This document shows positions 15,970-24,862 of a stretch of DNA of 39,624 nucleotides, one piece after another. The stretch is from Aliiroseovarius salicola. GTDB taxonomy: Bacteria; Pseudomonadota; Alphaproteobacteria; Rhodobacterales; Rhodobacteraceae. Positions within the stretch are counted from its first letter, which is position 1. Every line of letters begins with the position of its first letter. The position numbers and the translations under genes were made by a program. Location of the stretch: NCBI RefSeq assembly GCF_027891095.1, contig NZ_JAQIIO010000016.1, forward strand, positions 1 through 39,624. Direction: 5' to 3'. The notes beneath the pieces were generated by a model. The model searched no databases and was not told the origin of the DNA. It saw nothing but the letters and a program-made list of their open reading frames with translations.

Positions 15970-18333
15970 ATGACCGAACATGACCACAGCCACCACCATC
16001 ATGCGGGTGACGAGACGCAAATGGCCACTGATCCGGTCTGTGGAATGAAAGTGGAAGTGAGCCCGGAAACACCAACACAGGAGTTGGAGGGGGAGCCCTA
16101 CTATTTCTGCTCTGATCGGTGTTTCAACCGATTCAACTCCGACCCATGGCTCTATGCCTGGAGCGGCGGGGCTGACGGGCAGATGCATGAGGGGGTGCCA
16201 CCCTCCACATCCGCGACCAGTGCACCGGGCACGCAATGGACCTGCCCGATGCACCCGGAAATCATACGGGAAGAGCCCGGCACCTGCCCGATCTGTGGCA
16301 TGGCACTTGAACCGGTCATTCCGTCCGATGATCAAAACGAGGAATTGGTGGATTTCACCCGCCGCATGTGGCTCAGTTCGATTGCGGCCATTCCTCTGAT
16401 CATACTCACCATGGGGGAAATGGTGGGGCTTCCGGTGCGGAACTGGGTCGGGCACCAGATGTCCTATTACATGGAATTTCTGATTGCTACACCGGTCATC
16501 CTCTGGGCCGCCCAACCGTTCTTTGAGCGAGGGATCGCCTCCATTCAAAACCGTTCACCTAACATGTGGACTTTGATCGCGCTTGGGGTTGGCGCAGCCT
16601 ATATCTATTCGCTATTTGCCACTTTCCTTCCCGGTATCTTTCCAGAGCAATATCGCTCGGCTGAAGGTGTGGGAACCTATTTCGAAGCTGCCGTTGTCAT
16701 CATCGCGCTTGTGTTTGTTGGACAGGTTCTTGAGCTGCGCGCACGAGAGCGCACAGGCGACGCGATCCGCGCCCTTCTGGATCTGGCCCCCAAGATGGCG
16801 CGCCGGATCCTACCAGATGGGCAGGAGGAAGATATTCAGCTCGATCAGGTGGTCGTCGGAGACCTTTTGCGCATCCGTCCGGGTGACAGTGTTCCCGTTG
16901 ATGCAACCGTGGTCGAGGGGCATTCCTCGATCGATGAAAGCATGATTACCGGTGAACCGGTGCCGGTTGAGAAGACGGAAGGTGACCGGGTCACCGGTGG
17001 CACGATTAACAAAAACGGTTCTCTTGCGGTGCGCGCAGCCAAGGTCGGAGCAGATACCGTTCTGGCACAGATTGTGGAAATGGTCGCGGGTGCACGCCGG
17101 TCACGAGCCCCAATCCAAGGTCTGGCGGACAGGGTATCCTCAATCTTCGTGCCCACAGTTGTGATCATTGCGATTGTTTCATTTATAGTCTGGTTATCTA
17201 TCGGTCCCAATCCGGCGCTGGCCTTTGCGATTGCTTCAGCCGTCTCCGTCCTGATCATCGCTTGCCCCTGTGCTCTTGGTCTTGCCACACCAATCTCGAT
17301 CACGACGGCAGCAGGGCGCGGCGCACAGGCGGGGGTTCTCATCAAGGATGCGGAGGCGCTTGAGCGCATGGCCCGCGTTGATACGGTGATTGTGGACAAG
17401 ACCGGCACCCTGACTCTCGGCAAACCTGAGCTTACCAATGCCGTGTCTCTTTCCAACCTTACAAGTGACGACGTGCTCACCTTCGCCGCTGCACTGGAAT
17501 TGGGATCCGAGCATCCACTGGCAGAAGCCATTGTCGAAGGCGCGCGAGAGCGTGGGCTCACATTGCCAAAAGCCCTGAACTTCGAGGCGGTCACAGGAAA
17601 AGGTGTCAAGGGGTCCGTCGAAGGACAGCAGGTGGCGCTTGGCAACACGGCGATGATGGAGCTTTTAAGCATCGACACTTCGAAAGTCGAAGCCGACATG
17701 AACACCCTTCGCTCCGAAGGGAAAACCGCAATGTTTGTTGCCTTGGAGGGGGAACTTGCCGGGGTGGTCGCTGTCACTGATCCCATAAAACCCACAACCT
17801 CGGACGCCATTCGCGATCTGCACAGCTTGGGTCTCAGGATTATCATGGCGACAGGTGACAACCTGCGCACGGCCCAAGCGGTTGCCAAAGATCTTGGGAT
17901 CGACGAGGTTCGCGCCGACGTTCTCCCCGAAGACAAAAAAGCGCTGGTCGATGAACTGCGCGCCACCGGTCACAAGGTGGCCATGGCGGGGGATGGGGTA
18001 AACGATGCACCTGCACTTGCCTCGGCTGATGTTGGTATTGCGATGGGAACTGGGGCTGATGTTGCGGTCGAAAGTGCCGGGATCACCCTGCTTGGCGGAG
18101 ATCTTGTTGGCATAGTCAGGGCACGCAAACTGGCGAAAGCAACCCTGCGCAATATCAAACAGAACCTGTTCTTTGCATTTGCGTATAACGCAGCCGGTGT
18201 CCCAATTGCAGCAGGTGTCCTTTACCCCTTCTTGGGGCTGTTGCTATCCCCGATGATCGCCGCGGCAGCAATGAGCCTCTCATCAGTCTCAGTCATCGCC
18301 AACGCCTTGCGATTGCGCCACGTCAAACTCTGA
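15970..18333 (+). CDS. copA: Copper-exporting P-type ATPase with YHS domain
   Basis: P1B-1 ATPase moving Cu+ out of the cytoplasm. The 787 residues comprise a His-rich N-terminus (HDHSHHHH), a YHS domain (DPVCGMKV to FCSDRCF, about 21-52), a second Cys-rich heavy-metal site (WTCPMHPE and TCPICGMALEP, 90-115), eight membrane helices, and the ion-channel CPC at 432-434 (ACPCALGLATP). The phosphorylation loop DKTGTLT has D476. GDGVND and the final helix pattern MSLSSVSV fit the Cu+ subgroup. A classical HMA domain is absent, replaced by the YHS and Cys-rich modules. A GGAG site precedes the ATG. A tandem box at 15858-15873 suggests two-component control. Confidence 0.95.
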   Translation: MTEHDHSHHHHAGDETQMATDPVCGMKVEVSPETPTQELEGEPYYFCSDRCFNRFNSDPWLYAWSGGADGQMHEGVPPSTSATSAPGTQWTCPMHPEIIREEPGTCPICGMALEPVIPSDDQNEELVDFTRRMWLSSIAAIPLIILTMGEMVGLPVRNWVGHQMSYYMEFLIATPVILWAAQPFFERGIASIQNRSPNMWTLIALGVGAAYIYSLFATFLPGIFPEQYRSAEGVGTYFEAAVVIIALVFVGQVLELRARERTGDAIRALLDLAPKMARRILPDGQEEDIQLDQVVVGDLLRIRPGDSVPVDATVVEGHSSIDESMITGEPVPVEKTEGDRVTGGTINKNGSLAVRAAKVGADTVLAQIVEMVAGARRSRAPIQGLADRVSSIFVPTVVIIAIVSFIVWLSIGPNPALAFAIASAVSVLIIACPCALGLATPISITTAAGRGAQAGVLIKDAEALERMARVDTVIVDKTGTLTLGKPELTNAVSLSNLTSDDVLTFAAALELGSEHPLAEAIVEGARERGLTLPKALNFEAVTGKGVKGSVEGQQVALGNTAMMELLSIDTSKVEADMNTLRSEGKTAMFVALEGELAGVVAVTDPIKPTTSDAIRDLHSLGLRIIMATGDNLRTAQAVAKDLGIDEVRADVLPEDKKALVDELRATGHKVAMAGDGVNDAPALASADVGIAMGTGADVAVESAGITLLGGDLVGIVRARKLAKATLRNIKQNLFFAFAYNAAGVPIAAGVLYPFLGLLLSPMIAAAAMSLSSVSVIANALRLRHVKL

Positions 18334-18659
18334 TCTGGAACAGTGATCCCCACCATGATGAATGGACATCGCATATACATGCCCTCCGTGGCTGAGCGCA
18401 TTACCATAAGCGGAAAGAAAGCCTGAGCCGTCTGCAAAATCGAACATCGTTTTGGGGGATAAATTCCCTATGGCGCTAACTTACCGTAATAGGGTGATGC
18501 GCTTCGCACGCATAGGAAATGCATATTTTCAATGCAGGCCCCGATTTTGCATCAACGCTCGAGCGGCTTTAGGAGCATTTTCAGTGTTCCGGGCCAGAGA
18601 CTAATCTGGAGGCCTCCCCTCCAGCCCGGATAAACGAATAGAACCACCCCAGCCCCAAG
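18334..18659. other. Convergent spacer
   Basis: 326 bases between copA and the convergent propeller-cytochrome gene. No supportable gene. A stem-loop lies at 18606-18624; otherwise nothing recognised. Confidence 0.5.
18606..18624. terminator. Stem-loop between convergent genes
   Basis: CTGGAGG (18606-18612) pairs perfectly with CCTCCAG (18618-18624) around a five-base loop. No T-run follows on either strand, so terminator function is uncertain. It lies 36 bases beyond the stop of the leftward gene and 273 bases beyond copA. Confidence 0.3.
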
Positions 18660-19886
18660 CTACTGCTTCATACAGGCCATGTGCCGAGCGCCCTGACAGG
18701 CCAGGCTAGGAATGCTCCAGGTGCTTTTGATATAGGCTAGGATCGAGTCGATTTCGTCGTCGCTCAGCACGTCCTGCCAGGCACTCATGCGCTCGTTGCG
18801 GGGCGAACCTTCGCGGATTGTGGCGCGCAGGCCAGTGTCGGAATGGTGCCATGCATGCATGTCGTTGTTGAGCGCCGGCGCCTTGAAGCCGAATTCATCT
18901 CTAGCAGCGGGATTCTCTGGTTCCTCACCGGTGCCACCGACACCATGGCATGATGCACAATTATCGTCGTAAAGCACATTACCAGCTGCAATCCGATCCG
19001 GGTCCGCCAGATTATTGCCTTCAAAACTGACCCACGACTTACCTTCGTCGCGGCTAAGAAGAATTGCGCCAGTATCGGCCACAGCGTAAAATGTCTCTGG
19101 GATTGACGGGTCTTCGACCAGCACCCGTAAATAGCGATCCTCAAAACCAGTTCCGACCACCTGCCAGTTCAGCATTTCTTCATCGGCCATGATCAAACCA
19201 GTGCCAAGGACAAACGCAGCAACACGCCCTCCCGATAGGCTGGCAACAGTCGTTGCAGGAGTTTCGCCGGAATAGCTTTTCTGCCAATTCTTGCCTTCGT
19301 CGTGGCTCACCATCAATCCGCTCATCGTGGCAATAAAAATTCTGGATGTGTCGATGCTCGACAGGGCGACCGAAAAGGTTTTCTCCGGTGTCGTTTCCAG
19401 ACTTGTCCAGTTGACACCACCGTCCGAACTCAAGTGGATCGTCTTGTTGACCCCTGCCAATCTTGCACTATCCAGACGGCTCACGGATAGCGAAGTCATT
19501 GCAATCCCGTTTTCGCCCCTGGTGCCCGGGACTTCGGTCCAATTCGCCCCGTCTGTGTCAAGGGTGAATAGACCCGCGGCAACACCAGTTTCACTCACTC
19601 CACTCAGGATCAACTTGTTTGCCTCGTTGGGATCTACACCCAGCCCAACCACAGCGGCGCGAGGGGGCGCAATGATTTCCGCCATTCCGTCTGGCGTCGC
19701 TCGCAACAGCCCATGTCCCGTACCTATAAGAATATGACCAGTGTTGGACGGGTCAATTGCAAGGCCGTAGACCGATTGTATGCGTTCAAGCGGCGCACGG
19801 GTTGCCTCCTGTGCAACCAAACCACTTGCACCAGCCGACACCGCCAAAATCGCTGCAGCGACGGCCAATCCGAATTTCTCATACAT
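18660..19886 (-). CDS. Beta-propeller (BNR-like) / cytochrome c fusion
   Basis: 408-residue secreted protein with a signal peptide (1-25, ending VAQ or GLVA). Residues about 30-295 are a repeat region resembling BNR/sialidase or photosystem-assembly propellers, with repeated S-x-D-x-G-x-x-W elements (HLSSDGGVNW, VSHDEGKNW, LSRDEGKSW). A class I cytochrome c follows: CASCH at 310-314 and probable axial Met in NERMSAW (about M367). Two extra cysteines lie near the C-terminus (LACQGARHMAC). I chose ATG 19886 (AAGGA before it, start of signal) over the longer frame from 19958. It has its own 451-base upstream region with a tandem box. Substrate unknown. Confidence 0.88.
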   Translation of the reverse strand: MYEKFGLAVAAAILAVSAGASGLVAQEATRAPLERIQSVYGLAIDPSNTGHILIGTGHGLLRATPDGMAEIIAPPRAAVVGLGVDPNEANKLILSGVSETGVAAGLFTLDTDGANWTEVPGTRGENGIAMTSLSVSRLDSARLAGVNKTIHLSSDGGVNWTSLETTPEKTFSVALSSIDTSRIFIATMSGLMVSHDEGKNWQKSYSGETPATTVASLSGGRVAAFVLGTGLIMADEEMLNWQVVGTGFEDRYLRVLVEDPSIPETFYAVADTGAILLSRDEGKSWVSFEGNNLADPDRIAAGNVLYDDNCASCHGVGGTGEEPENPAARDEFGFKAPALNNDMHAWHHSDTGLRATIREGSPRNERMSAWQDVLSDDEIDSILAYIKSTWSIPSLACQGARHMACMKQ

Positions 19887-20337
19887 GATTGAGCATTCCT
19901 TGTTGAAAACAGCGCGTTGTCCAACTGACCGAGTGCCATTGGCTGGGGCTTGGTGCAACTCTTCAACTGTATCAATGTGTAACGAACAGAAGCAATAAAT
20001 CAGCTTTGTACAGAGAACATCGCTATATTTAGGCGCATTCCGGTAGGATTACACAAATTCCATATCTCGTTGTAAGGAAGGGGATTTGGGAGACAATCCC
20101 GAGGCGCAAAGTCCATAATTCTGCCCGGATTCAAAAAAATGTTGGAATTTCACCACGTCGTAAACACCGGCAGGAGAGCGAACGTGCTCCATCCCGGTAA
20201 AATTTGCGACACAAAGTCAACACAAGTACCACACGTCCTGAAGTCACTCATCATCAGAACCCATACCGCATTGTTAAATTCTGGATCGACAGTTGTTTGG
20301 CGGTGGTTACACAATTGGATCCTTTTGCCCCACGTCG
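19887..20337. other. Spacer with regulatory box, no gene
   Basis: 451 bases between the Rieske stop and the propeller-cytochrome start, both leftward. It contains the tandem box at 19968-19983 about 82 bases from the start codon. Open frames crossing it continue antisense into the Rieske gene and look non-coding. Confidence 0.5.
19968..19983 (-). promoter_or_regulatory. Tandem box D, propeller-cytochrome promoter
   Basis: The minus strand reads GTTACACATTGATACA: ACA and GATACA units 10 bases apart with the same N2-TY spacer as the boxes at 1930, 12935 and 15858. It lies 81 bases upstream of the start at 19886. An imperfect FNR-like dyad (TTCAA-N4-ATCAA, 19962-19975) overlaps it. Confidence 0.5.
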
Positions 20338-20883
20338 TCAGCCGATCTTTATCAACGTGTCGGACACAAATTGGTAAGGCGGCACATCGAGATTTCGCGG
20401 TGCCGGGCCTTTTCTGATCCGGCCCGATGTATCGTAATGCGACCCGTGGCACGGGCAATACCAGCCCTGCCATTCTCCGGTTATGTCATTGCTGCCCTGA
20501 CCAAGTGGAATGCAGCCCAAATGGGTACACACACCCACCACCACCAGCCACTCCGGTCGTTGAACGCGATCAGCATCCAGTTCCGGATCCGGCATTTCCA
20601 AGTTGTCATCCGCTCTCGCCAGTTCGATCCGCTCCTCAAGCCGGTGGTCGATGAAAACCGGTTTTCCTTGCCATTTCACTGTGATCCGGCTTCCGGGAGC
20701 TACACCGTCAAGGTCAATATTCACGACCGACAATGCCGCAACATCGGCGCTGGGATTAAAGCTGTTGATCAGGGGCCAGATGGCTGCGCCCGTGGTAACG
20801 ACCGCTACAGCTCCGGTGGCATAGAACAGAAAGTCTCGGCGAGATCCGGGCTCCTGTTGTTGATTTATTAAAACGTCAGACAT
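20338..20883 (-). CDS. Orphan Rieske iron-sulfur protein
   Basis: 181-residue Rieske protein of the cytochrome bc1 type. A Tat-like signal-anchor (SRRDFLFYATGAVAVVTTGAA, 14-34) leads to the periplasmic domain. The [2Fe-2S] boxes are complete: CTHLGC (C119, H121, C124) and CPCHGSHYD (C143, C145, H146); C124-C145 would be the disulfide. GPAPRNLDVPPY is the usual Pro loop. Cytochrome b and c1 genes do not follow, although the protein is PetA-like and of normal length. Instead a cytochrome c gene and a heme-b membrane gene precede it. A strong AAGGAG site is present. It is probably part of a non-canonical quinol-oxidising chain, by inference. Confidence 0.93.
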   Translation of the reverse strand: MSDVLINQQQEPGSRRDFLFYATGAVAVVTTGAAIWPLINSFNPSADVAALSVVNIDLDGVAPGSRITVKWQGKPVFIDHRLEERIELARADDNLEMPDPELDADRVQRPEWLVVVGVCTHLGCIPLGQGSNDITGEWQGWYCPCHGSHYDTSGRIRKGPAPRNLDVPPYQFVSDTLIKIG

Positions 20884-20938
20884 TTATTTTCTCCTTTCGC
20901 TGGCCCATGCTCGCGCCAATCAATGCGCAGCCGGGCGA

Positions 20939-21442
20939 TCAGTTGTGATGGTCACCCTCCCCTTCAGCGTGGTGATCCTCTTCGCGTTGATGATGCATCA
21001 TCACTTCGATGGATTTCGGGATGTCCGCTTGGGTAAATTTCTCCTGTTCCCGAGCGTCGTGCACAAAGGCGATGATATCCGCCAGTTCCTGTCCAGACAG
21101 CTCGATCTGGGCACCAAGCTCGTCTTCCTGCAGTTCTACCATCGCTTCGGCTCCACGCCACATGCGTGCGGCAAATTCGAACGGGTTCATGACCTCATCC
21201 ATGGTCGAAGCATCTAGCATCGGTGCGTGTTCACCGCCGATTCCATTGATCGAGTGGCAGACGACGCAGCCTTTTGAGGCGAAAAGCAATCTCCCGCTTT
21301 CGGCATCCATCATGGGCATTTCCAACCCCTCCGCCATAATTCCTGTCATCTGGGTGTGTTGCCCGCTGTCGCTGAAAGCGTAGCTGGGTAACAGCCCGAT
21401 TGATGTGGTCAAAACCATCGCAACAAGTGTGTTCGTAATCAT
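20939..21442 (-). CDS. Cytochrome c with His-rich tail
   Basis: 167-residue secreted c-type cytochrome. A signal peptide (about 1-23) precedes the heme motif CVVCH (C59, C62, H63) in SKGCVVCHSINGIGGEHAP. Likely axial Met candidates lie in NPFEFAARMWRGAEAM. The C-terminal helix ADIIAFVHDAREQEKF is typical of class I. The last 20 residues are rich in His and Glu (MMHHQREEDHHAEGEGDHHN) and could bind metal. A strong AAAGGAGG site precedes the ATG. The Rieske gene follows 55 bases later, so both are probably one transcript. Confidence 0.9.
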   Translation of the reverse strand: MITNTLVAMVLTTSIGLLPSYAFSDSGQHTQMTGIMAEGLEMPMMDAESGRLLFASKGCVVCHSINGIGGEHAPMLDASTMDEVMNPFEFAARMWRGAEAMVELQEDELGAQIELSGQELADIIAFVHDAREQEKFTQADIPKSIEVMMHHQREEDHHAEGEGDHHN

Positions 21443-21672
21443 CTTGGCCTCCTTTCGGCTATGTGGTTTTTAAGTTTATGCTCCTCCTCAAAACCAGTTC
21501 GAAGCTGTGGACATCGTGTGACCATCGAGCTGGTCATTATGGCTGACCTGGTGTCTGTTTTTTTTGTTGCGCCAGGATGGCAATGATCATCCCATCCCCC
21601 ACGGCCTGGAAATCAAACACGCACGGTTGCCCTGTTATCGTTGCCCTAGCTGCCTCTGCCTGAATGACGGGA

Positions 21673-22380
21673 TCAGCCGCAATCCCCGCGCTGTTCTGTC
21701 CAAATTCTTTGCCGCTGTCGTCTCCATGTCACGACGAGTGCGGATAACTGAAGCATGATGGTTATCGTGGTCACAGCCACGAAGGGCCATTGCGCCCAGT
21801 TCGGCTCGGGTATCTGGCGATGGAAATCGAGAAAATGCAGAAACAGGAAATACGCGGTGTGCAACACGATCAACCACCATAACACATAGGCGCCCTGCTG
21901 CACGAATTTCCAAACCGGTGTGCCAAGGCGCGACAGGCTGAAATCATTTGAGGTTGCTGCTAATACAACCCCGTAAAGTAGCGCCGCAATTCCCAACAGA
22001 TTGGCCAGTGCAAACCCGTACTGAACCATGACATACCGGTTGAGGGCAGGGTGGAACTCGAACCCGAACAGGCGGGCAAAATCGAGGTTTACCCAACCAA
22101 CCAGTATGATAGCTGTGTGTACCGACGCGGCGATCACCGCATATATACCCAACTCTCGGCGATATGGTATTAGTCCCCGAACCCACCGCCAGCCGGTCAG
22201 CCGCAGCATTGGCCCCATAAACATGGCCAATGCGACCAGCACAAATGAGATATCGCCGAAAGCCCGGTTCCAGCGGTGCATGTCAGACCACTGCCCTCGT
22301 GACCAGTGGAACAGATAAAGCCCAGCCGTAGTCAATGCCAGAACGATGAGGTGACGTTTTATCCAGTTGGTAGCTGTCAT
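21673..22380 (-). CDS. Ferric-reductase-like heme b membrane protein
   Basis: 235 residues with about six hydrophobic segments, resembling the ferric reductase-like transmembrane domain family (also the MsrQ type). Family marks are RRELGIYAVIAASVHTAII (about 74-92, H88) and LIVLHTAYFLFLHF (170-183, H174 and H182), candidate heme b ligands. No FAD or NADPH domain is attached. The open frame begins at 22407. I chose ATG 22380 because GGGGAA lies before it. It sits between the nucleotide-metabolism trio and the cytochrome c/Rieske pair. A 230-base gap separates it from the cytochrome gene. It may pass electrons between quinol and the periplasmic carriers. Confidence 0.8.
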   Translation of the reverse strand: MTATNWIKRHLIVLALTTAGLYLFHWSRGQWSDMHRWNRAFGDISFVLVALAMFMGPMLRLTGWRWVRGLIPYRRELGIYAVIAASVHTAIILVGWVNLDFARLFGFEFHPALNRYVMVQYGFALANLLGIAALLYGVVLAATSNDFSLSRLGTPVWKFVQQGAYVLWWLIVLHTAYFLFLHFLDFHRQIPEPNWAQWPFVAVTTITIMLQLSALVVTWRRQRQRIWTEQRGDCG

Positions 22381-22421
22381 ATTCAATTCCCCGGTGGCTA
22401 GGTGCACTCCTCAACTTGAAT

Positions 22422-23357
22422 CTACTCTTTTGTACCGAAAAGCATGTCACGCGGCATTCCGATAGAACCCGCGCTGTAGACGCTCTGCACTGCCGGGGCC
22501 AAAAGAGGCGCGAGACCGACGCCGTTGCTTTTATGCGGGATACTGTCGGTTGTGACGATGAGCTTGGCACCGGCCTCAAGAATGTCGGAATAAGATTCTC
22601 CGGCGAACACAGCGTGAATCACCACGCAGACCGGCGGGTTGGCCCCTGCCTCGTTCAACCGTTCAATTGCCCGCACCATCGTGCGGCCGGATGAGGCGAT
22701 GTCATCGAGGATGACTGGCGTGCCTTCGCGCAGCGCCGGGCTGTCCGGTACGCTGATCTCGACGCTCCGATCACCGCTGCGGTGCTTGTGCAGCACCTCG
22801 TAGGGGCAATTCGCAAGTTCGGCGACCTCCGCAACCCATTGCTGGCTTTCACTGTCGGGGCCCAACAGGACCGGGTCTGCCACCTGCGCGGTGATCCATT
22901 CAGCAAGCAGTGGCGCCGTGACCACGCGGCGGGCGGGGATCGCAAACAGACGATCAAGGCTCGGAACCCGGTGCAAGTGTGGATCGGCGGTCACCAGCCA
23001 GTCAAAACTGCTCTCGATAAATCCGGCAAACAGTTGCGCACTGATCGCCTGTCCTGGCGCAAAGCGGTGGTCCTGCCGCATGTACCCCAGATAAGGTGCG
23101 ATCAGTCCGATGCTGGCGGCTCCCAACTCACGCGCGGTTGCCGCGGCGAACCGCAAAGGAAGCGCGTACCGATCAGGATCCCGCAGGGTGCACAACAAGG
23201 CCACCTCGCGCCCGGAAACATCACTGGTGAGCGTCACGAGGCTCTCACCATCAGGGAAATGGTGCCAGTCGATCGGAGCAACGTCGGCCCCGATCAGAGG
23301 TGCCAGCTGTTCGGCCAGGGGCAGCATTTCCGGGAAGGGTACGATTACGGGTCTCAT
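22422..23357 (-). CDS. Divergent ribose-phosphate pyrophosphokinase (PRPP synthetase)
   Basis: 311-residue enzyme of the PRPP synthetase family (ribose 5-phosphate plus ATP to PRPP plus AMP). Two phosphoribosyltransferase-like halves are seen. Marks include FPDGES (34-39), APYLGYMRQDHRFAPGQAIS (87-106, counterpart of the ATP-binding flexible region) and TADPHLHR (123-130, metal site). The PRPP loop is LDDIASSGRTM (217-227), where the usual form is DDxxDTGGT. The loop and flexible region differ from housekeeping Prs, so it is a paralog. The start overlaps the phosphorylase stop by four bases, so the two products may act in one pathway. Confidence 0.88.
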   Translation of the reverse strand: MRPVIVPFPEMLPLAEQLAPLIGADVAPIDWHHFPDGESLVTLTSDVSGREVALLCTLRDPDRYALPLRFAAATARELGAASIGLIAPYLGYMRQDHRFAPGQAISAQLFAGFIESSFDWLVTADPHLHRVPSLDRLFAIPARRVVTAPLLAEWITAQVADPVLLGPDSESQQWVAEVAELANCPYEVLHKHRSGDRSVEISVPDSPALREGTPVILDDIASSGRTMVRAIERLNEAGANPPVCVVIHAVFAGESYSDILEAGAKLIVTTDSIPHKSNGVGLAPLLAPAVQSVYSAGSIGMPRDMLFGTKE

Positions 23358-24862
23358 GTCGGCTCCTCTATCCTGAACATGGCAGGTTGGCTGGCAGCAT
23401 AGGCGCGCGCATAGTCCAGCTCCCCGGGCGTTTCGGCGTGAATTTCAAAAAGCGGATCACCACGCTGAACCCAATCACCGGAGTGTGTCAGCAATAACAC
23501 CCCGGCACGTGCGCGCTGAGGAGCACCCGCCAGTTTGGCAACGCGGGCAATGCGGCGATTGTCGATCGCGGTAATTATTCCACTCCGAGAGGCCACGATC
23601 ATAATCCGATGCGGCGCGACTTTTGGTTCGCTGAACCCGCCCTGCGCTTCGCAGATTTCCATGAAACTCCGTTCGGCCGCACCACTATCGAGCAAGTCTT
23701 TTGCCTTATTGAGCCCAACACCGGCACCGCCCCCCATGTCCAGAAGAAGTCTCGCAAGGGTCAGCGCGCGGTCGCGCAGATCTGCAGGCGCACCCGGGGC
23801 GCAGCGCAGCACCTTGAGAATATCTATGGCCTCAAGTGCCGGGCCGATCCCCTGACCCACCGGCTGACTGCCATCACTGATCTGGATGGTCAGTTCCAAT
23901 CCGATTGCCACCGACACGGCCTCCAACCGTGAAGAAAGTGCCGCAGCGGCTGCCTGCGAGCGCACTTTGGCCGTGGGACCAACCGGAATGTCGATCACCA
24001 CCCGTTTCGCCCCCGCAGCCGCCTTTTTCGACAGGACGCTGGCCACCAGTTGACCGTCGCTGTCAAAATCAAGCGGCCTTTCAATGCGGATCAGAAGGTC
24101 ATCAACCGGGCTTAGTTGCAGCCCACCACCCCAGACGACACAACCGCCATGGGTTTCGACAACCCGGCGCATTGCGGGAATGTCCAGCGCCACTGGCGTC
24201 ATGACTTCCATCGTATCCGCGGTTCCGGCAGGCGAAGTGATCGCTCTGCTTGAAATCTTGGGGATCAGATGGCCAGCGGCAGTCACAATAGCAACCACAA
24301 TCGGTGTGGTTCGGTTGCCCGGGAGACCGCCCACGCAATGCTTATCCAGCACAAGTCTGTCACCCCAGTCCAAAGTTTCTCCTGCCGCCTGCATCGCCCG
24401 GGTAAGACCAATATTTTCGGCGATATCCAGCCCGCCACCGGCGCAGGCGGTGACAAAAGCGGCAAGATCCAGATCAGACAATCGCCGTGCCAAAGCATCC
24501 TTCATGATGGTGCCGAACTGACCCTCTGACAGGCTCTCGCCATAGACCTTGGCCCGAATTATCGAGGCAGCAGCCGGTGGATCCGGGTGAGAAAATTGCC
24601 CCCACGCTTCTTCTGCCGGCTGCAATGCATCCCATGCCGCATTTGAAAGCGCTGCCGCGTCAGTCGAGAGCCAGTCACCGCCGGTAACCACGTTCAGCGT
24701 TGCAATGACCCATTTCTTTCCACAGTCGATGCGCACCCGGGTAAGGGCCTGGAACCCTTCAGCCTGACAGACGTGACAATCAGCGTGCATATAGACGACT
24801 GGGTGGCTGTAAGTGTCGATCCCAGCGGGTAGCAGGCGCAGACTGTGATCTCGATCGTTCAT
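23354..24862 (-). CDS. AMP/NMP phosphorylase-type enzyme (thymidine phosphorylase superfamily)
   Basis: 502 residues, the length of archaeal AMP phosphorylase and longer than DeoA (about 440) because of an extra N-terminal domain (about 1-100). The catalytic block at 171-220 reads DKHCVGGLPGNRTTPIVV, then SSRAITSPAGTADTMEV. The GNRTT and SSRAITSPAGTADT elements are those of AMP phosphorylases, not of DeoA (KHSTGG, GHTGGTLDK). It would phosphorolyse nucleoside monophosphates to ribose 1,5-bisphosphate and base. Annotation as thymidine phosphorylase is likely but probably wrong in substrate. It overlaps both neighbours by four bases. Confidence 0.88.
   Translation of the reverse strand: MNDRDHSLRLLPAGIDTYSHPVVYMHADCHVCQAEGFQALTRVRIDCGKKWVIATLNVVTGGDWLSTDAAALSNAAWDALQPAEEAWGQFSHPDPPAAASIIRAKVYGESLSEGQFGTIMKDALARRLSDLDLAAFVTACAGGGLDIAENIGLTRAMQAAGETLDWGDRLVLDKHCVGGLPGNRTTPIVVAIVTAAGHLIPKISSRAITSPAGTADTMEVMTPVALDIPAMRRVVETHGGCVVWGGGLQLSPVDDLLIRIERPLDFDSDGQLVASVLSKKAAAGAKRVVIDIPVGPTAKVRSQAAAAALSSRLEAVSVAIGLELTIQISDGSQPVGQGIGPALEAIDILKVLRCAPGAPADLRDRALTLARLLLDMGGGAGVGLNKAKDLLDSGAAERSFMEICEAQGGFSEPKVAPHRIMIVASRSGIITAIDNRRIARVAKLAGAPQRARAGVLLLTHSGDWVQRGDPLFEIHAETPGELDYARAYAASQPAMFRIEEPT

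Noticed and set aside
16845-17966. 373-residue open frame antisense to copA
   Set aside because: Ser/Arg/Thr-rich composition typical of a reverse-strand shadow of a GC-rich gene; copA is certain on the other strand.
19962-19975. FNR box upstream of the propeller-cytochrome gene
   Set aside because: Only eight of ten positions match and it overlaps the better-supported tandem box.
20150-20473. Frame with a CGTC motif partly antisense to the Rieske gene
   Set aside because: Half of it is the complement of the Rieske coding region and it has no start signal; the Cys motif looks accidental.
21443-21672. Possible 17-residue peptide in the spacer between the cytochrome c and heme b genes
   Set aside because: Too short, with no clear ribosome site or family resemblance; the spacer shows no other gene.
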